DNA from: Calendula officinalis
Lineage: Eukaryota > Streptophyta > Magnoliopsida > Asterales > Asteraceae
Assembly: GCA_963853835.1 (NCBI GenBank)
Contig: OY970824.1
Location: forward strand, 41,920,727-41,984,726
Direction: 5' to 3'
DNA length: 64,000 nucleotides
Below are positions 49,981 through 63,926 of this stretch, piece after piece. The position numbers and the translations under genes were made by a program. Below the pieces are notes generated by a model. That model made no database searches. It was given only the letters and a program-made list of their open reading frames with translations, and had not been told where the DNA came from. Position 1 is the first letter of the stretch; the number at the start of each line of letters is the position of its first letter.

Positions 49981-52900
49981 GATATTTATAGGCTATTGGT
50001 CATGACTAGTAGTTATAATGGTTCAAGGGCCATCAGTATCAGTTATGGACAACTACTGGTTATAATGGTTCAAGGACCATGGTTATGGGTTATGGACACC
50101 TATTACTTGTAAAATGGATATCTATAGGCTATTGGTCATGGCTAGTAGTTATAATGGTTCAAGGGCCATCGATATGAGTTATGGACATGTAGTGGTTATA
50201 ATGGTTCACTGGCCTTGGTTATGGGTTATGGACACCTATTACTTGTAAAATGGATATCTATAGGCTACTGGTCATGGTTACTAGTTATAATGGTTCATGG
50301 GCCATCAATATCAGTTATGGACATCTAGTGGTTATAATGGTTCAAGAACCATGGTTATGGGTTATGGACACCTATTACATGTAAAATGTATATCTGTAGG
50401 CTATTGGACATGGCTAGTAGTTATAATGGTTCAAGGGCCATCAGTATCAGTTATGGACATCTAGTGGTTATAATGATTCAAGGAGCATGGTTATGGGTTA
50501 TGGACACCTATTACTTGTAAAATGGATATCTGTAGGCTATTGGACATGGCTAGTAGTTATAATGGTTCAAGGGCCATCAATATCAGTTATGGACATCTAG
50601 TGGTTATAATGATTCAAGGACCACGGTTATGGGTTATGGACACCTATTACTTGTAAAATGGATATTTATAGGCTATTGGTCATGGCTAGTAGTTATAATG
50701 GTTCAAGGGCCATCGATATGAGTTATGGACATGTAGTGGTTATAATGGTTCACTGGCCTTGGTTATGGGTTATGGACACCTATTACTTGTAAAATGGATA
50801 TCTATAGGCTAGTGGTCATGGTTACTAGTTATAATGGTTCATGGGCCATCAGTATCAGTTATGGACATCTAGTGGTTATAATGGTTCAAGAACCATGGTT
50901 ATGGGTTATGGACACCTATTACTTGTAAAATGTATATCTGTAGGCTATTGGACATGGCTAGTAGTTATAATGGTTCAAGAGCCATCAATATCAGTTATGG
51001 ACATCTAGTGGTTATAATGATTCAAGGACCATGGTTATGGGTTATGGACACCTATTACTTGTAAAATGGATATCTGTAGGCTATTGGACATGGCTAGTAG
51101 TTATAATGGTTCAAGGGCCATCAGTATCAGTTATGGACATCTAGTGGTTATAATGATTCAAGGACCACGGTTATGGGTTATGGACACCTATTACTTGTAA
51201 AATGGATATCTCTAGGCTATTGGTCATGGCTAGTAGTTATAATGGTTCAAGGGCCATCGATACGAGTTATGGACATGTAGTGGTTATAATGGTTCACTGG
51301 CCTTGGTTATGGGTTATGGACACCTATTACTTGTAAAATGGATATTTATAGGCTATTGGTCATGGCTAGTAGTTATAATGGTTCAAGGGCCATCAGTATC
51401 AGTTATGGAAAACTACTGGTTATAATGGTTCAAGGACCATGGTTATGGGTTATGGACACCTATTACTTGTAAAATGGATATCTATATGCTATTGGTCATG
51501 GCTAGTAGTTATAATGGTTCAAGGGTCATAGATATGAGTTATGGACATGTAGTGGTTATAATGGTTCACTGGCCTTGGTTATGGGTTATGGACACCTATT
51601 ACTTGTAAAATGGATATCTATAGGCTACTGGTCATGGTTACTAGTTATAATGGTTCATGGGCCATCAATATCAGTTATGGACATCTAGTGGTTATAATGG
51701 TTCAAGAACCATGGTTATGGGTTGTGGACACCTATTACTTGTAAAATGGATATCTGTAGGCTATTGGACATGGCTAGTAGTTCTAATGGTTCAAGGCCCA
51801 TCAGTATCAGTTATGGACATCTAGTGGTTATAATGATTCAAGGACCACGGTTATGGGTTATGGACACCTATTACTTGTAAAATGGATATCTATAGGCTAT
51901 TGGTCATGGCTAGTAGTTATAATGGTTCAAGGGCCATCGATATGAGTTATGGACATGTAGTGGTTATAATGGTTCACTGGCCTTGGTTATGGGTTATGGA
52001 CACCTATTACTTGTAAAATGGATATTTATAGGCTATTGGTCATGGCTAGTAGTTATAATGGTTCAAGGGCCATCAGTATCAGTTATGGAAAACTACTCGT
52101 TATAATGGTTCAAGGACCATGGTTATGGGTTATGGACACCTATTACTTGTAAAATGGATATCTATAGGCTATTGGTCATGGCTAGTAGTTATAATGGTTC
52201 AAGGGCCATCGATATGAGTTATGGACATGTAGTGGTTATAATGGTTCACTGGCCTTGGTTATGGGTTATGGACACTTATTACTTGTAAAATGGATACCTA
52301 TAGGCTACTGGTCATGGTTACTAGTTATTTTTGTTCATGGGCCATCAGTATCAGTTATGGACATCTAGTGGTTATAATGGTTCAAGAACCATTGTTATGG
52401 GTTATGGACACCTATTACTTGTAAAATGTATATCTGTAGGCTATTGTACATGGCTAGTAGTTATAATGGTTCAAGGGCCATCAGTATCAGTTATGGACAT
52501 CTAGTGGTTATAATGATTCAAGGACCATGGTTATGGGTTATGGACACCTATTACTTGTAAAATGGATATCTGTAGGCTATTGGACATGGCTAGTAGTTAT
52601 AATGGTTCAAGGGCCATCAGTATCAGTTATGGACATCTGGTGGTTATAATGATTCAAGGACCACGGTTATGGGTTATGGACACCTATTACTTGTAAAATG
52701 GATATCTATAGGCTATTGGTCATTGCTAGTAGTTATAATGGCTCAAGGGCCATCGATATGAGTTATGGACATGTAGTGGTTATAATGGTTCACTGGCCTT
52801 AGTTATGGGTTATGGACACCAATAATCTTAAAATGGATATCTATAGGCTACTGGTCATGGTTACTAGTTATAATGGTTCATGGGCCATCAGTATCAGTTA

Positions 52901-54420
52901 TGGACATCTAGTGGTTATAATGGTTCAAGATCCATGGTTATGGGTTATGGACACCTATTACTTGTAAAATATATATCTGTAGGCTATTGGACATGGCTAG
53001 TAGTTATAATGGTTCAAGGGCCATCAGTATCAGTTATGGACATCTAGTGGTTATAATGATTCAAGGACCATGGCTATGGGTTATGGACACCTATTACTTG
53101 TAAAATGGATATCTGTAGGCTATTGGACATGGCTAGTAGTTATAATGGTTCAAGGGCTATCAGTATCAGTTATGGACATCTAGTGGTTATAATGATTCAA
53201 GGACCACGGTTATGGGTTATGGACACCTATTACTTGTAAAATGGATATCTATAGGCTATTGGTCATGGCTAGTAGTTATAATGGTTCAAGGGCCATCGAT
53301 ATGATTTATGGACATGTAGTGGTTATAATGGTTCACTGGCCTTGGTTATGGGTTATGGACACCTATTACTTGTAAAATGGATATCTATAGGCTAGTGGTC
53401 ATGGTTACTAGTTATAATGGTTCATGGGCCATCAGTATCAGTTATGGACATCTAGTGGTTATAATGGTTCAAGAACCATGGTTATGGGTTATGGACACCT
53501 ATTACTTGTAAAATGTATATCTGTAGGCTATTGGGCATGGCTAGTAGTTATAATGGTTCAAGAGCCATCAATATCAGTTATGGACATCTAGTGGTTATAA
53601 TGATTCAAGGACCATGGTTATGGGTTATGGACACCTATTACTTGTAAAATGGATATCTGTAGGCTATTGGACATGGCTAGTAGTTATAATGGTTCAAGGG
53701 CCATCAGTATCAGTTATGGACATCTAGTGGTTATAATGATTCAAGGACCACGGTTATGGGATATGGACACCTATTACTTGTAAAATGGATATCTATAGGC
53801 TATTGGTCATGGCTAGTAGTTATAATGGTTCAAGGGCCATCGATACGACTTATGGACATGTAGTGGTTATAATGGTTCACTGGCCTTGGTTATGGGTTAT
53901 GGACACCTATTACTTGTAAAATGGATATTTATAGGCTATTGGTCATGGCTAGTAGTTATAATGGTTCAAGGGCCATCAGTATCAGTTATGGAAAACTACT
54001 AGTTATAATGGTTCAAGGACCATGGTTATGGGTTATGGACACCTATTACTTGTAAAATGGATATCTATATGCTATTGGTCATGGCTAGTAGTTATAATGG
54101 TTCAAGGGTCATCGATATGAGTTATGGACATGTAGTGGTTATAATGGTTCACTGGCCTTGGTTATGGGTTATGGACACCTATTACTTGTAAAATGGATAT
54201 CTATAGGCTACTGGTCATGGTTACTAGTTATAATGGTTCATGGGCCATCAATATCAGTTATGGACATCTAGTGGTTATAATGGTTCAAGAACCATGATTA
54301 TGGGTTGTGGACACCTATTACTTGTAAAATGGATATCTGTAGGCTATTGGACATGGCTAGTAGTTATAATGGTTCAAGGGCCATCAGTATCAGTTATGGA
54401 CATCTAGTGGTTATAATGAT
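49980..54420. repeat. Satellite with 19-monomer duplication (2,583 bp)
   Basis: Tctatatgct (51481 and 54064), the cgatacga substitution (near 51258 and 53841) and gggttgtgg (near 51721 and 54304) all recur at 2,583 bp, 19 monomers minus one base. The missing base is in the corrupted caccaataatcttaaaatgg near 52817. Matching covers roughly 50.6-51.8 kb and 53.2-54.4 kb. Confidence 0.8.
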
Positions 54421-56500
54421 TCAAGGACCATGGCTATGGGTTATGGACACCTATTACTTGTAAAATGGATATCTGTAGGCTATTGGACATGGCTAGTAGT
54501 TATAATGGTTCAAGGGCTATCAGTATCAGTTATGGACATCTAGTGGTTATAATGATTCAAGGACCACGGTTATGGGTTATGGACACCTATTACTTGTAAA
54601 ATGGATATCTATAGGCTATTGGTCATGGCTAGTAGTTATAATGGTTCAAGGGCCATCGATATGAGTTATGGACATGTAGTGGTTATAATGGCTCACTGGC
54701 CTTGGTTATGGGTTATGGACACCTATTACTTGTAAAATGGATATCTATAGGCTACTGGTCATGGTTACTAGTTATAATGGTTCATGGGCCATCATTATAG
54801 GTTATGGACATCTAGTGGTTATAATGGTTCAAGAACCATGGTTATGGGTTATGGACACCTATTACTTCTAAAATGTATATCTGTAGGCTATTGGACATGG
54901 CTAGTAGTTATAATGGTTCAAGGGCCATCAGTATCAGTTATGGACATCTAGTGGTTATAATGATTCAAGGACCATGGTTATGGGTTATGGACACCTATTA
55001 CTTGTAAAATGGATATCTGTAGGCTATTGGACATGGCTAGTAGTTATAATGGTTCAAGGGCCATCAGTATCAGTTATGGACATCTGGTGGTTATAATGAT
55101 TCAAGGACCATGGTTATGGGTTATGGACACCTATTACTTGTAAAATGGATATCTATAGGCTATTGGTCATTGCTAGTAGTTATAATGGCTCAAGGGCCAT
55201 CGATATGAGTTATGGACACGTAGTGGTTATAATGGTTCACTGGCCTTAGTTATGGGTTATGGACACCTATTACTTGTAAAATGGATATCTATAGGCTACT
55301 GGTCATGGTTACTAGTTATAATGGTTCATGGGCCATCAGTATCAGTTATGGACATCTAGTGGTTATAATGGTTCAAGATCCATGGTTATGGGTTATGGAC
55401 ACCTATTACTTGTAAAATGTATATCTGTAGGCTATTGGACATGGCTAGTAGTTATAATGGTTCAAGGGCCATCAGTATCAGTTATGGACATCTAGTGGTT
55501 ATAATGATTCAAGGACCATGGCTATGGGTTATGGACACCTATTACTTGTAAAATGGATATCTGTAGGCTATTGGACATGGCTAGTAGTTATAATGGTTCA
55601 AGGGCTATCAGTATCAGTTATGGACATCTAGTGGTTATAATGATTCAAGGACCACGGTTATGGGTTATGGACACCTATTACTTGTAAAATGGATATCTAT
55701 AGGCTATTGGTCATGGCTAGTAGTTATAATGGTTCAAGGGCCATCGATATGAGTTATGGACATGTAGTGGTTATAATGGCTCACTGGCCTTGGTTATGGG
55801 TTATGGACACCTATTACTTGTAAAATGGATATCTATAGGCTACTGGTCATGGTTACTAGTTATAATGGTTCATGGGCCATCATTATAGGTTATGGACATC
55901 TAGTGGTTATAATGGTTCAAGAACCATGGTTATGGGTTATGGACACCTATTACTTCTAAAATGTATATCTGTAGGCTATTGGACATGGCTAGTAGTTATA
56001 ATGGTTCAAGGGCCATCAGTATCAGTTATGGACATCTAGTGGTTATAATGATTCAAGGACCATGGTTATGGGTTATGGACACCTATTACTTGTAAAATGG
56101 ATATCTGTAGGCTATTGGACATGGTTAGTAGTTATAATGGTTCAAGGGCCATCAGTATCAGTTATGGACATCTAGTGGTTATAATGATTCAAGGACCACG
56201 GTTATGGGTTATGGACACCTATTACTTGTAAAATGGATATCTATAGGCTATTGGTCATGGCTAGTAGTTATAATGGTTCAAGGACCATCGATATGAGTTA
56301 TGGACATGTAGTGGTTATAATGGTTCACTGGCCTTGGTTATGGGTTATGGACACCTATTACTTGTAAAATGGATATGTATAGGCTACTGGTCATGGTTAC
56401 TAGTTATAATGGTTCATGGGCCATCAGTATAGGTTATGGACTTCTAGTGGTTATAATGGTTCAAGAACCATGGTTATGGGTTATGGACACCTATTACTTC
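54420..56500. repeat. HOR, two copies of an 8-monomer unit (1,088 bp)
   Basis: Tggctatggg at 54431 and 55519, cattataggt near 54793 and 55881, and attacttcta at 54861 and 55949 are each 1,088 bp (8 x 136) apart. The unit is nested in the longer 3,536-bp duplication that follows. Confidence 0.85.
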
Positions 56501-59500
56501 TAAAATGTATATCTGTAGGCTATTGGACATGGCTAGTAGTTATAATGGTTCAAGGGCCATCAGTATCAGTTATGGACATCTAGTGGTTATAATGATTCAA
56601 GGACCATGGTTATGGGTTATGGACACCTATTACTTGTAAAATGGATATCTGTAGGCTATTGGACATGGCTAGTAGTTATAATGGTTCATGGGCCATCAGT
56701 ATCAGTTATGGACATCTAGTGGTTATAATGATTCAAGGACCACGGTTATGGGTTATGGACACCTATTACTTGTAAAATGGATATCTATAGGCTATTGGTC
56801 ATGGCTAGTAGTTATAATGGTTCAAGGGCCATCGATATGAGTTATGGACATGTAGTGGTTATAATGGTTCACTGGCCTTGGTTATGGGTTATGGACACCT
56901 ATTACTTGTAAAATGGATATTTATAGGCTATTGGTCATGACTAGTAGTTATAATGGTTCAAGGGTCATCAGTATCAGTTATGGACAACTACTGGTTATAA
57001 TGGTTCAAGGACCATGGTTATGGGTTATGGACACCTATTACTTGTAAAATGGATATCTATAGGCTATTGGTCATGGCTAGTAGTTATAATGGTTCAAGGG
57101 CCATCGATATGAGTTATGGACATGTAGTGGTTATAATGGTTCACTGGCCTTGGTTATGGGTTATGGACACCTATTACTTGTAAAATGGATATCTATAGGC
57201 TACTGGTCATGGTTACTAGTTATAATGGTTCATGGGCCATCAATATCAGTTATGGACATCTAGTGGTTATAATGGTTCAAGAACCATGGTTATGGGTTAT
57301 GGACACCTATTACTTGTAAAATGGATATCTATAGGCTATTGGTCATGGCTAGTAGTTATAATGGTTCAAGGGCCATCGATATGAGTTATGGACATGTAGT
57401 GGTTATAATGGTTCACTGGCCTTGGTTATGGGTTATGGACACCTATTACTTGTAAAATGGATATTTATAGGCTATTGGTCATGGCTAGTAGTTATAATGG
57501 TTCAAGGGCCATCAGTATCAGTTATGGAAAACTACTGGTTATAATGGTTCAAGGACCATGGTTATGGGTTATGGACACCTATTACTTGTAAAATGGATAT
57601 CTATAGGCTATTGGTCATGGCTAGTAGTTATAATGGTTCAAGGGCCATCGATATGAGTTATGGACATGTAGTGGTTATAATGGTTCACTGGCCTTGGTTA
57701 TGGGTTATGGACACCTATTACTTGTAAAATGGATATCTATAGGCTAGTGGTCATGGTTACTAGTTATAATGGTTCATGGGCCATCAGTATCAGTTATGGA
57801 CATCTAGTGGTTATAATGGTTCAAGAACCATGGTTATGGGTTATGGACACCTATTACTTGTAAAATGTATATCTGTAGGCTATTGGACATGGCTAGTAGT
57901 TATAATGGTTCAAGAGCCATCAATATCAGTTATGGACATCTAGAGGTTATAATGATTCAAGGACCATGGTTATGGGTTATGGACACCTATTACTTGTAAA
58001 ATGGATATATGTAGGCTATTGGACATGGCTAGTAGTTATAATGGTTCAAGGGCCATCAGTATCAGTTATGGACATCTAGTGGTTATAATGATTCAAGGAC
58101 CACGGTTATGGGTTATGGACACCTATTACTTGTAAAATGGATATCCATAGGCTATTGGTCATGGCTAGTAGTTATAATGGTTCAAGGGCCATCGATATGA
58201 GTTATGGACATGTAGTGGTTATAATGGTTCACTGGCCTTGGTTATGGGTTATGGACACTTATTACTTGTAAAATGGATACCTATAGGCTACTGGTCATGG
58301 TTACTAGTTATATTGGTTCATGGGCCATCAGTATCAGTTATGGACATCTAGTGGTTATAATGGTTCAAGAACCATGGTTATGGGTTATGGACACCTATTA
58401 CTTGTAAAATGTATATCTGTAGGCTATTGTACATGGCTAGTAGTTATAATGGTTCAAGGGCCATCAGTATCAGTTATGGACATCTAGTGGTTATAATGAT
58501 TCAAGGACCATGGTTATGGGTTATGGACACCTATTACTTGTAAAATGGATATCTGTAGGCTATTGGACATGGCTAGTAGTTATAATGGTTCAAGGGCCAT
58601 CAGTATCAGTTATGGACATCTGGTGGTTATAATGATTCAAGGACCACGGTTATGGGTTATGGACACCTATTACTTGTAAAATGGATATCTATAGGCTATT
58701 GGTCATTGCTAGTAGTTATAATGGCTCAAGGGCCATCGATATGAGTTATGGACACGTAGTGGTTATAATGGTTCACTGGCCTTAGTTATGGGTTATGGAC
58801 ACCTATTACTTGTAAAATGGATATCTATAGGCTACTGGTCATGGTTACTAGTTATAATGGTTCATGGGCCATCAGTATCAGTTATGGACATCTAGTGGTT
58901 ATAATGGTTCAAGATCCATGGTTATGGGTTATGGACACCTATTACTTGTAAAATGTATATCTGTAGGCTATTGGACATGGCTAGTAGTTATAATGGTTCA
59001 AGGGCCATCAGTATCAGTTATGGACATCTAGTGGTTATAATGATTCAAGGACCATGGCTATGGGTTATGGACACCTATTACTTGTAAAATGGATATCTGT
59101 AGGCTATTGGACATGGCTAGTAGTTATAATGGTTCAAGGGCTATCAGTATCAGTTATGGACATCTAGTGGTTATAATGATTCAAGGACCACGGTTATGGG
59201 TTATGGACACCTATTACTTGTAAAATGGATATCTATAGGCTATTGGTCATGGCTAGTAGTTATAATGGTTCAAGGGCCATCGATATGAGTTATGGACATG
59301 TAGTGGTTATAATGGCTCACTGGCCTTGGTTATGGGTTATGGACACCTATTACTTGTAAAATGGATATCTATAGGCTACTGGTCATGGTTACTAGTTATA
59401 ATGGTTCATGGGCCATCATTATAGGTTATTGACATCTAGTGGTTATAATGGTTCAAGAACCATGGTTATGGGTTATGGACACCTATTACTTCTAAAATGT

Positions 59501-61795
59501 ATATCTGTAGGCTATTGGACATGGCTAGTAGTTATAATGGTTCAAGGGCCATCAGTATCAGTTATGGACATCTAGTGGTTATAATGATTCAAGGACCATG
59601 GTTATGGGTTATGGACACCTATTACTTGTAAAATGGATATCTGTAGGCTATTGGACATGGTTAGTAGTTATAATGGTTCAAGGGCCATCAGTATCAGTTA
59701 TGGACATCTAGTGGTTATAATGATTCAAGGACCACGGTTATGGGTTATGGACACCTATTACTTGTAAAATGGATATCTATAGGCTATTGGTCATGGCTAG
59801 TAGTTATAATGGTTCAAGGACCATCGATATGAGTTATGGACATGTAGTGGTTATAATGGTTCACTGGCCTTGGTTATGGGTTATGGACACCTATTACTTG
59901 TAAAATGGATATGTATAGGCTACTGGTCATGGTTACTAGTTATAATGGTTCATGGGCCATCAGTATAGGTTATGGACATCTAGTGGTTATAATGGTTCAA
60001 GAACCATGGTTATGGGTTATGGACACCTATTACTTCTAAAATGTATATCTGTAGGCTATTGGACATGGCTAGTAGTTATAATGGTTCAAGGGCCATCAGT
60101 ATCAGTTATGGACATCTAGTGGTTATAATGATTCAAGGACCATGGTTATGGGTTATGGACACCTATTACTTGTAAAATGGATATCTGTAGGCTATTGGAC
60201 ATGGCTAGTAGTTATAATGGTTCATGGGCCATCAGTATCAGTTATGGACATCTAGTGGTTATAATGATTCAAGGACCACGGTTATGGGTTATGGACACCT
60301 ATTACTTGTAAAATGGATATCTATAGGCTATTGGTCATGGCTAGTAGTTATAATGGTTCAAGGGCCATCGATATGAGTTATGGACATGTAGTGGTTATAA
60401 TGGTTCACTGGCCTTGGTTATGGGTTATGGACACCTATTACTTGTAAAATGGATATTTATAGGCTATTGGTCATGACTAGTAGTTATAATGGTTCAAGGG
60501 TCATCAGTATCAGTTATGGACAACTACTGGTTATAATGGTTCAAGGACCATGGTTATGGGTTATGGACACCTATTACTTGTAAAATGGATATCTATAGGC
60601 TATTGGTCATGGCTAGTAGTTATAATGGTTCAAGGGCCATCGATATGAGTTATGGACATGTAGTGGTTATAATGGTTCACTGGCCTTGGTTATGGGTTAT
60701 GGACACCTATTACTTGTAAAATGGATATCTATAGGCTACTGGTCATGGTTACTAGTTATAATGGTTCATGGGCCATCAATATCAGTTATGGACATCTAGT
60801 GGTTATAATGGTTCAAGAACCATGGTTATGGGTTATGGACACCTATTACATGTAAAATGTATATCTGTAGGCTATTGGACATGGCTAGTAGTTATAATGG
60901 TTCAAGGGCCATCAGTATCAGTTATGGACATCTAGTGGTTATAATGATTCAAGGAGCATGGTTATGGGTTATGGACACCTATTACTTGTAAAATGGATAT
61001 CTGTAGGCTATTGGACATGGCTAGTAGTTATAATGGTTCAAGGGCCATCAGTATCAGGTATGGACATCTAGTGGTTATAATGATTCAAGGACCACGGGTA
61101 TGGGTTATGGACACCTATTACTTGTAAAATGAATATTTATAGGCTATTGGTCATGGCTAGTAGTTATAATGGTTCAAGGGCCATCGATATGAGTTATGGA
61201 CATGTAGTGGTTATAATGGTTCACTGGCCTTGGTTATGGGTTATGGACACCTATTACTTGTAAAATGGATATCTATAGGCTAGTGGTCATGGTTACTAGT
61301 TATAATGGTTCATGGGCCATCAGTATCAGTTATGGACATCTAGTGGTTATAATGGTTCAAGAACCATGGTTATGGGTTATGGACACCTATTACTTGTAAA
61401 ATGTATATCTGTAGGCTATTGGACATGGCTAGTAGTTATAATGGTTCAAGAGCCATCAATATCAGTTATGGACATCTAGAGGTTATAATGATTCAAGGAC
61501 CATGGTTATGGGTTATGGACACCTATTACTTGTAAAATGGATATATGTAGGCTATTGGACATGGCTAGTAGTTATAATGGTTCAAGGGCCATCAGTATCA
61601 GTTATGGACATCTAGTGGTTATAATGATTCAAGGACCACGGTTATGGGTTATGGACACCTATTACTTGTAAAATGGATATCCATAGGCTATTGGTCATGG
61701 CTAGTAGTTATAATGGTTCAAGGGCCATCGATATGAGTTATGGACATGTAGTGGTTATAATGGTTCACTGGCCTTGGTTATGGGTTATGGACACC
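54930..61795. repeat. HOR, two copies of a 26-monomer unit (3,536 bp)
   Basis: Many private variants recur at exactly 26 x 136 = 3,536 bp: cttagt at 55245 and 58781, cattatagg at 55881 and 59417, ggatatgtat at 56371 and 59907, agggtcatca at 56961 and 60497, tagaggttat at 57941 and 61477, and atggatatat at 58001 and 61537. The match is broken only at about 57304-57570 versus 60840-61106, where two monomers of different types occupy the same length. Matching ends near 58,258 and 61,794. Confidence 0.9.
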
Positions 61796-63536
61796 TATTA
61801 CTTGTAAAATGGATATTTATAGGCTATTGGTCATGGCTAGTAGTTATAATGGTTCAAGGGCCATCAGTATCAGTTATGGAAAACTACTGGTTATAATGGT
61901 TCAAGGACCATGGTTATGGGTTATGGACACCTATTACTTGTAAAATGGATATCTATAGGCTATTGGTCATGGCTAGTAGTTATAATGGTTCAAGGGCCAT
62001 CGATATGAGTTATGGACATGTAGTGGTTATAATGGTTCACTGGCCTTGGTTATGGGTTATGGACACCTATTACTTGTAAAATGGATACCTATAGGCTACT
62101 GGTCATGGTTACTAGTTTAATGGTTCATGGGCCATCAGTATCAGTTATGGACATCTAGTGGTTATAATGGTTCAAGAACCATGGTTATGGGTTATGGACA
62201 CCTATTACTTGTAAAATGTATATCTGTAGGCTATTGTACATGGCTAGTAGTTATAATGGTTCAAGGGCCATCAGTATCAGTTATGGACATCTAGTGGTTA
62301 TAATGATTCAAGGACCATTGTTATGGGTTATGGACACCTATTACTTGTAAAATGAATATCTATAGCCTTTTGGTCATGGCTAGTAGTTATAATGGTTCAA
62401 GGGCCATCAGTGTCAGTTATGGACATCTAATGGTTATAATGGTTCGACGACGATTGTTATGGGTAATGGACACCTATTACTTGTAAAATGGTTATCTATA
62501 GGCTATTGGTCATGGCTAGTAGTTATAATGGTTCAAGGACCATCGATATGAGTTATGGACATGTAGTGGTTAAAATGGTTCACTGGCCTTGGTTATGGGT
62601 TATGGACACCTATTACTTGTAAAATGGATATCTATAGGCTACTGGTCATGGTTACTAGTGATAATGGTTCATGGGCCATCAGTATCAGTTATGGACATCT
62701 ATTACTTGTAAAATGGATATCTGTAGGCTATTGGACATGGCTAGTAGTTATAATGGTTTAAGGGCCATCAGTATCAGTTATCATCTAGTGGTTATAATGA
62801 TTCAAGGACCATGGTTATGGGTTATGGACACCTATTACTTGTAAAATGGATATCTATAGGCTATTGGTCATGGCTAGTAGTTATAATGGTTCAAGGGCCA
62901 TCGATATGAGTTATGGACATGTAGTGGTTATAATGGTTCACTGGCCTTGGTTATGGGTTATGGACACCTATTACTTGTAAAATGGATATTTATAGGCGAT
63001 TGGTCATGGCTAGTAGTTATAATGGTTCAAGGGCACCTATTACTTGTAAAATGGATATCTGTAGGCTGTTGGACATGACTAGTAGTTATAATGGTTCAAG
63101 GGCCATCAGTATTTGTTATGGACATCTAGTGGTTATAATGATTCAAGGACCATGGTTATGGGTTATGGAAACCTATTACTTGTAAAATGGATATCTATAG
63201 GCTATTGGTCATGGCTAGTAGTTATAATGGTTCAAGTGCCATCAGTGTCAGTTATGGACATCTAGTGGTTATAATGGTTCGACGACGATTGTTATGGGTA
63301 ATGGACACCTATTACTTGTAAAATGGTTATCTATAGGCTATTGGTCATGGCTAGTAGTTATAATGGTTCAAGGACCATCGATATGAGTTATGGACATGTA
63401 GTGGTTATAATGGTTCACTGGCCTTGGTTATGGGTTATGGACACCTATTACTTGTAAAATGGATATCTATAGGCTACTGGTCATGGTTACTAGTTATAAT
63501 GGTTCATGGGCCATCAGTATCAGTTTTGGACACCCA
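61795..63536. repeat. Irregular satellite edge
   Basis: Irregular monomers are concentrated here. There is a 1-bp loss in ctagtttaatgg near 62116, a short-monomer pair near 62698, and two CpG-type monomers at 62445 and 63280. A 69-bp monomer at 62965-63033 joins caagggc directly to acctattac, a 67-bp deletion. Small private changes such as taggcgattgg near 62993 and gtatttgttatgg near 63108 also occur. The last monomer changes to cagttttggacacccatt and then leaves the satellite. Confidence 0.82.
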
Positions 63537-63564
63537 TTATAACTTCGGCCCGAACATCCCTGTT

Positions 63565-63926
63565 CGGCCCGAACTCTTCAATATCCAAGATTGTGTGACA
63601 AAAGGTGCTATACTAAAACATTCATAACTTTCAGCTCGGGTGTCCGTTTCACGCCCACGAGTAACCAAAATAGCTGGTTCGTTCGTCACTGCCAAGAACA
63701 AGTTCGGCCCGAACTCTTCACTGTTCCCGGCCCGAACTTCATTTTCGGCCCGAACTTCAACCTCGGCCCGAACTTCAACCTCGGCCCGAACTCCGACCTC
63801 GGCCCGAACTTCAACCTCGGCCCGAACATCATCCTCGGCCCGAACACCGAACTTCGGCCCGAACACCACTTCAGCCCGAACATCCCACTTCGGCCCAAAC
63901 ACCACTTCGGCCCGAAAATCCCTCTT
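63565..63926. repeat. 362-bp tandem unit containing the dyad array
   Basis: The segment from cggcccgaactcttcaat at 63565 returns at 63927. The roughly 70 bases that follow (atatccaagattgtgtgac and onward) are repeated almost exactly up to the window end, with cattcataac versus cattaataac as a difference. The unit therefore has about 140 bp of non-dyad sequence followed by the dyad array. One complete unit and the first 74 bases of the next are visible. Confidence 0.88.
63728..63926. repeat. 18-bp minisatellite of dyads
   Basis: Eleven consecutive cores lie at spacings of 18, 18, 18, 18, 18, 18, 19, 17, 19 and 17 bp, with 19 bp to the next at 63927. The first part has the regular unit cggcccgaacttcaacct; the later part alternates acacc-tt and catccca-tt endings. 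Two cores are degenerate: cagcccgaa at 63872 and cggcccaaa at 63891. Confidence 0.9.

Larger units (their letters stand above)
45864..63536. repeat. 136-bp satellite array, right part
   Basis: The same satellite resumes directly after the LINE, in the same orientation and monomer phase. The bases left of the insertion and those from 45864 join as one normal monomer. This segment contains about 130 monomers, with its own long duplications and variants rare elsewhere, such as tacttctaaaatg at about 47841, 54861, 55949 and 59485. The last recognisable satellite sequence is a monomer cut short around 63530. Confidence 0.97.
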
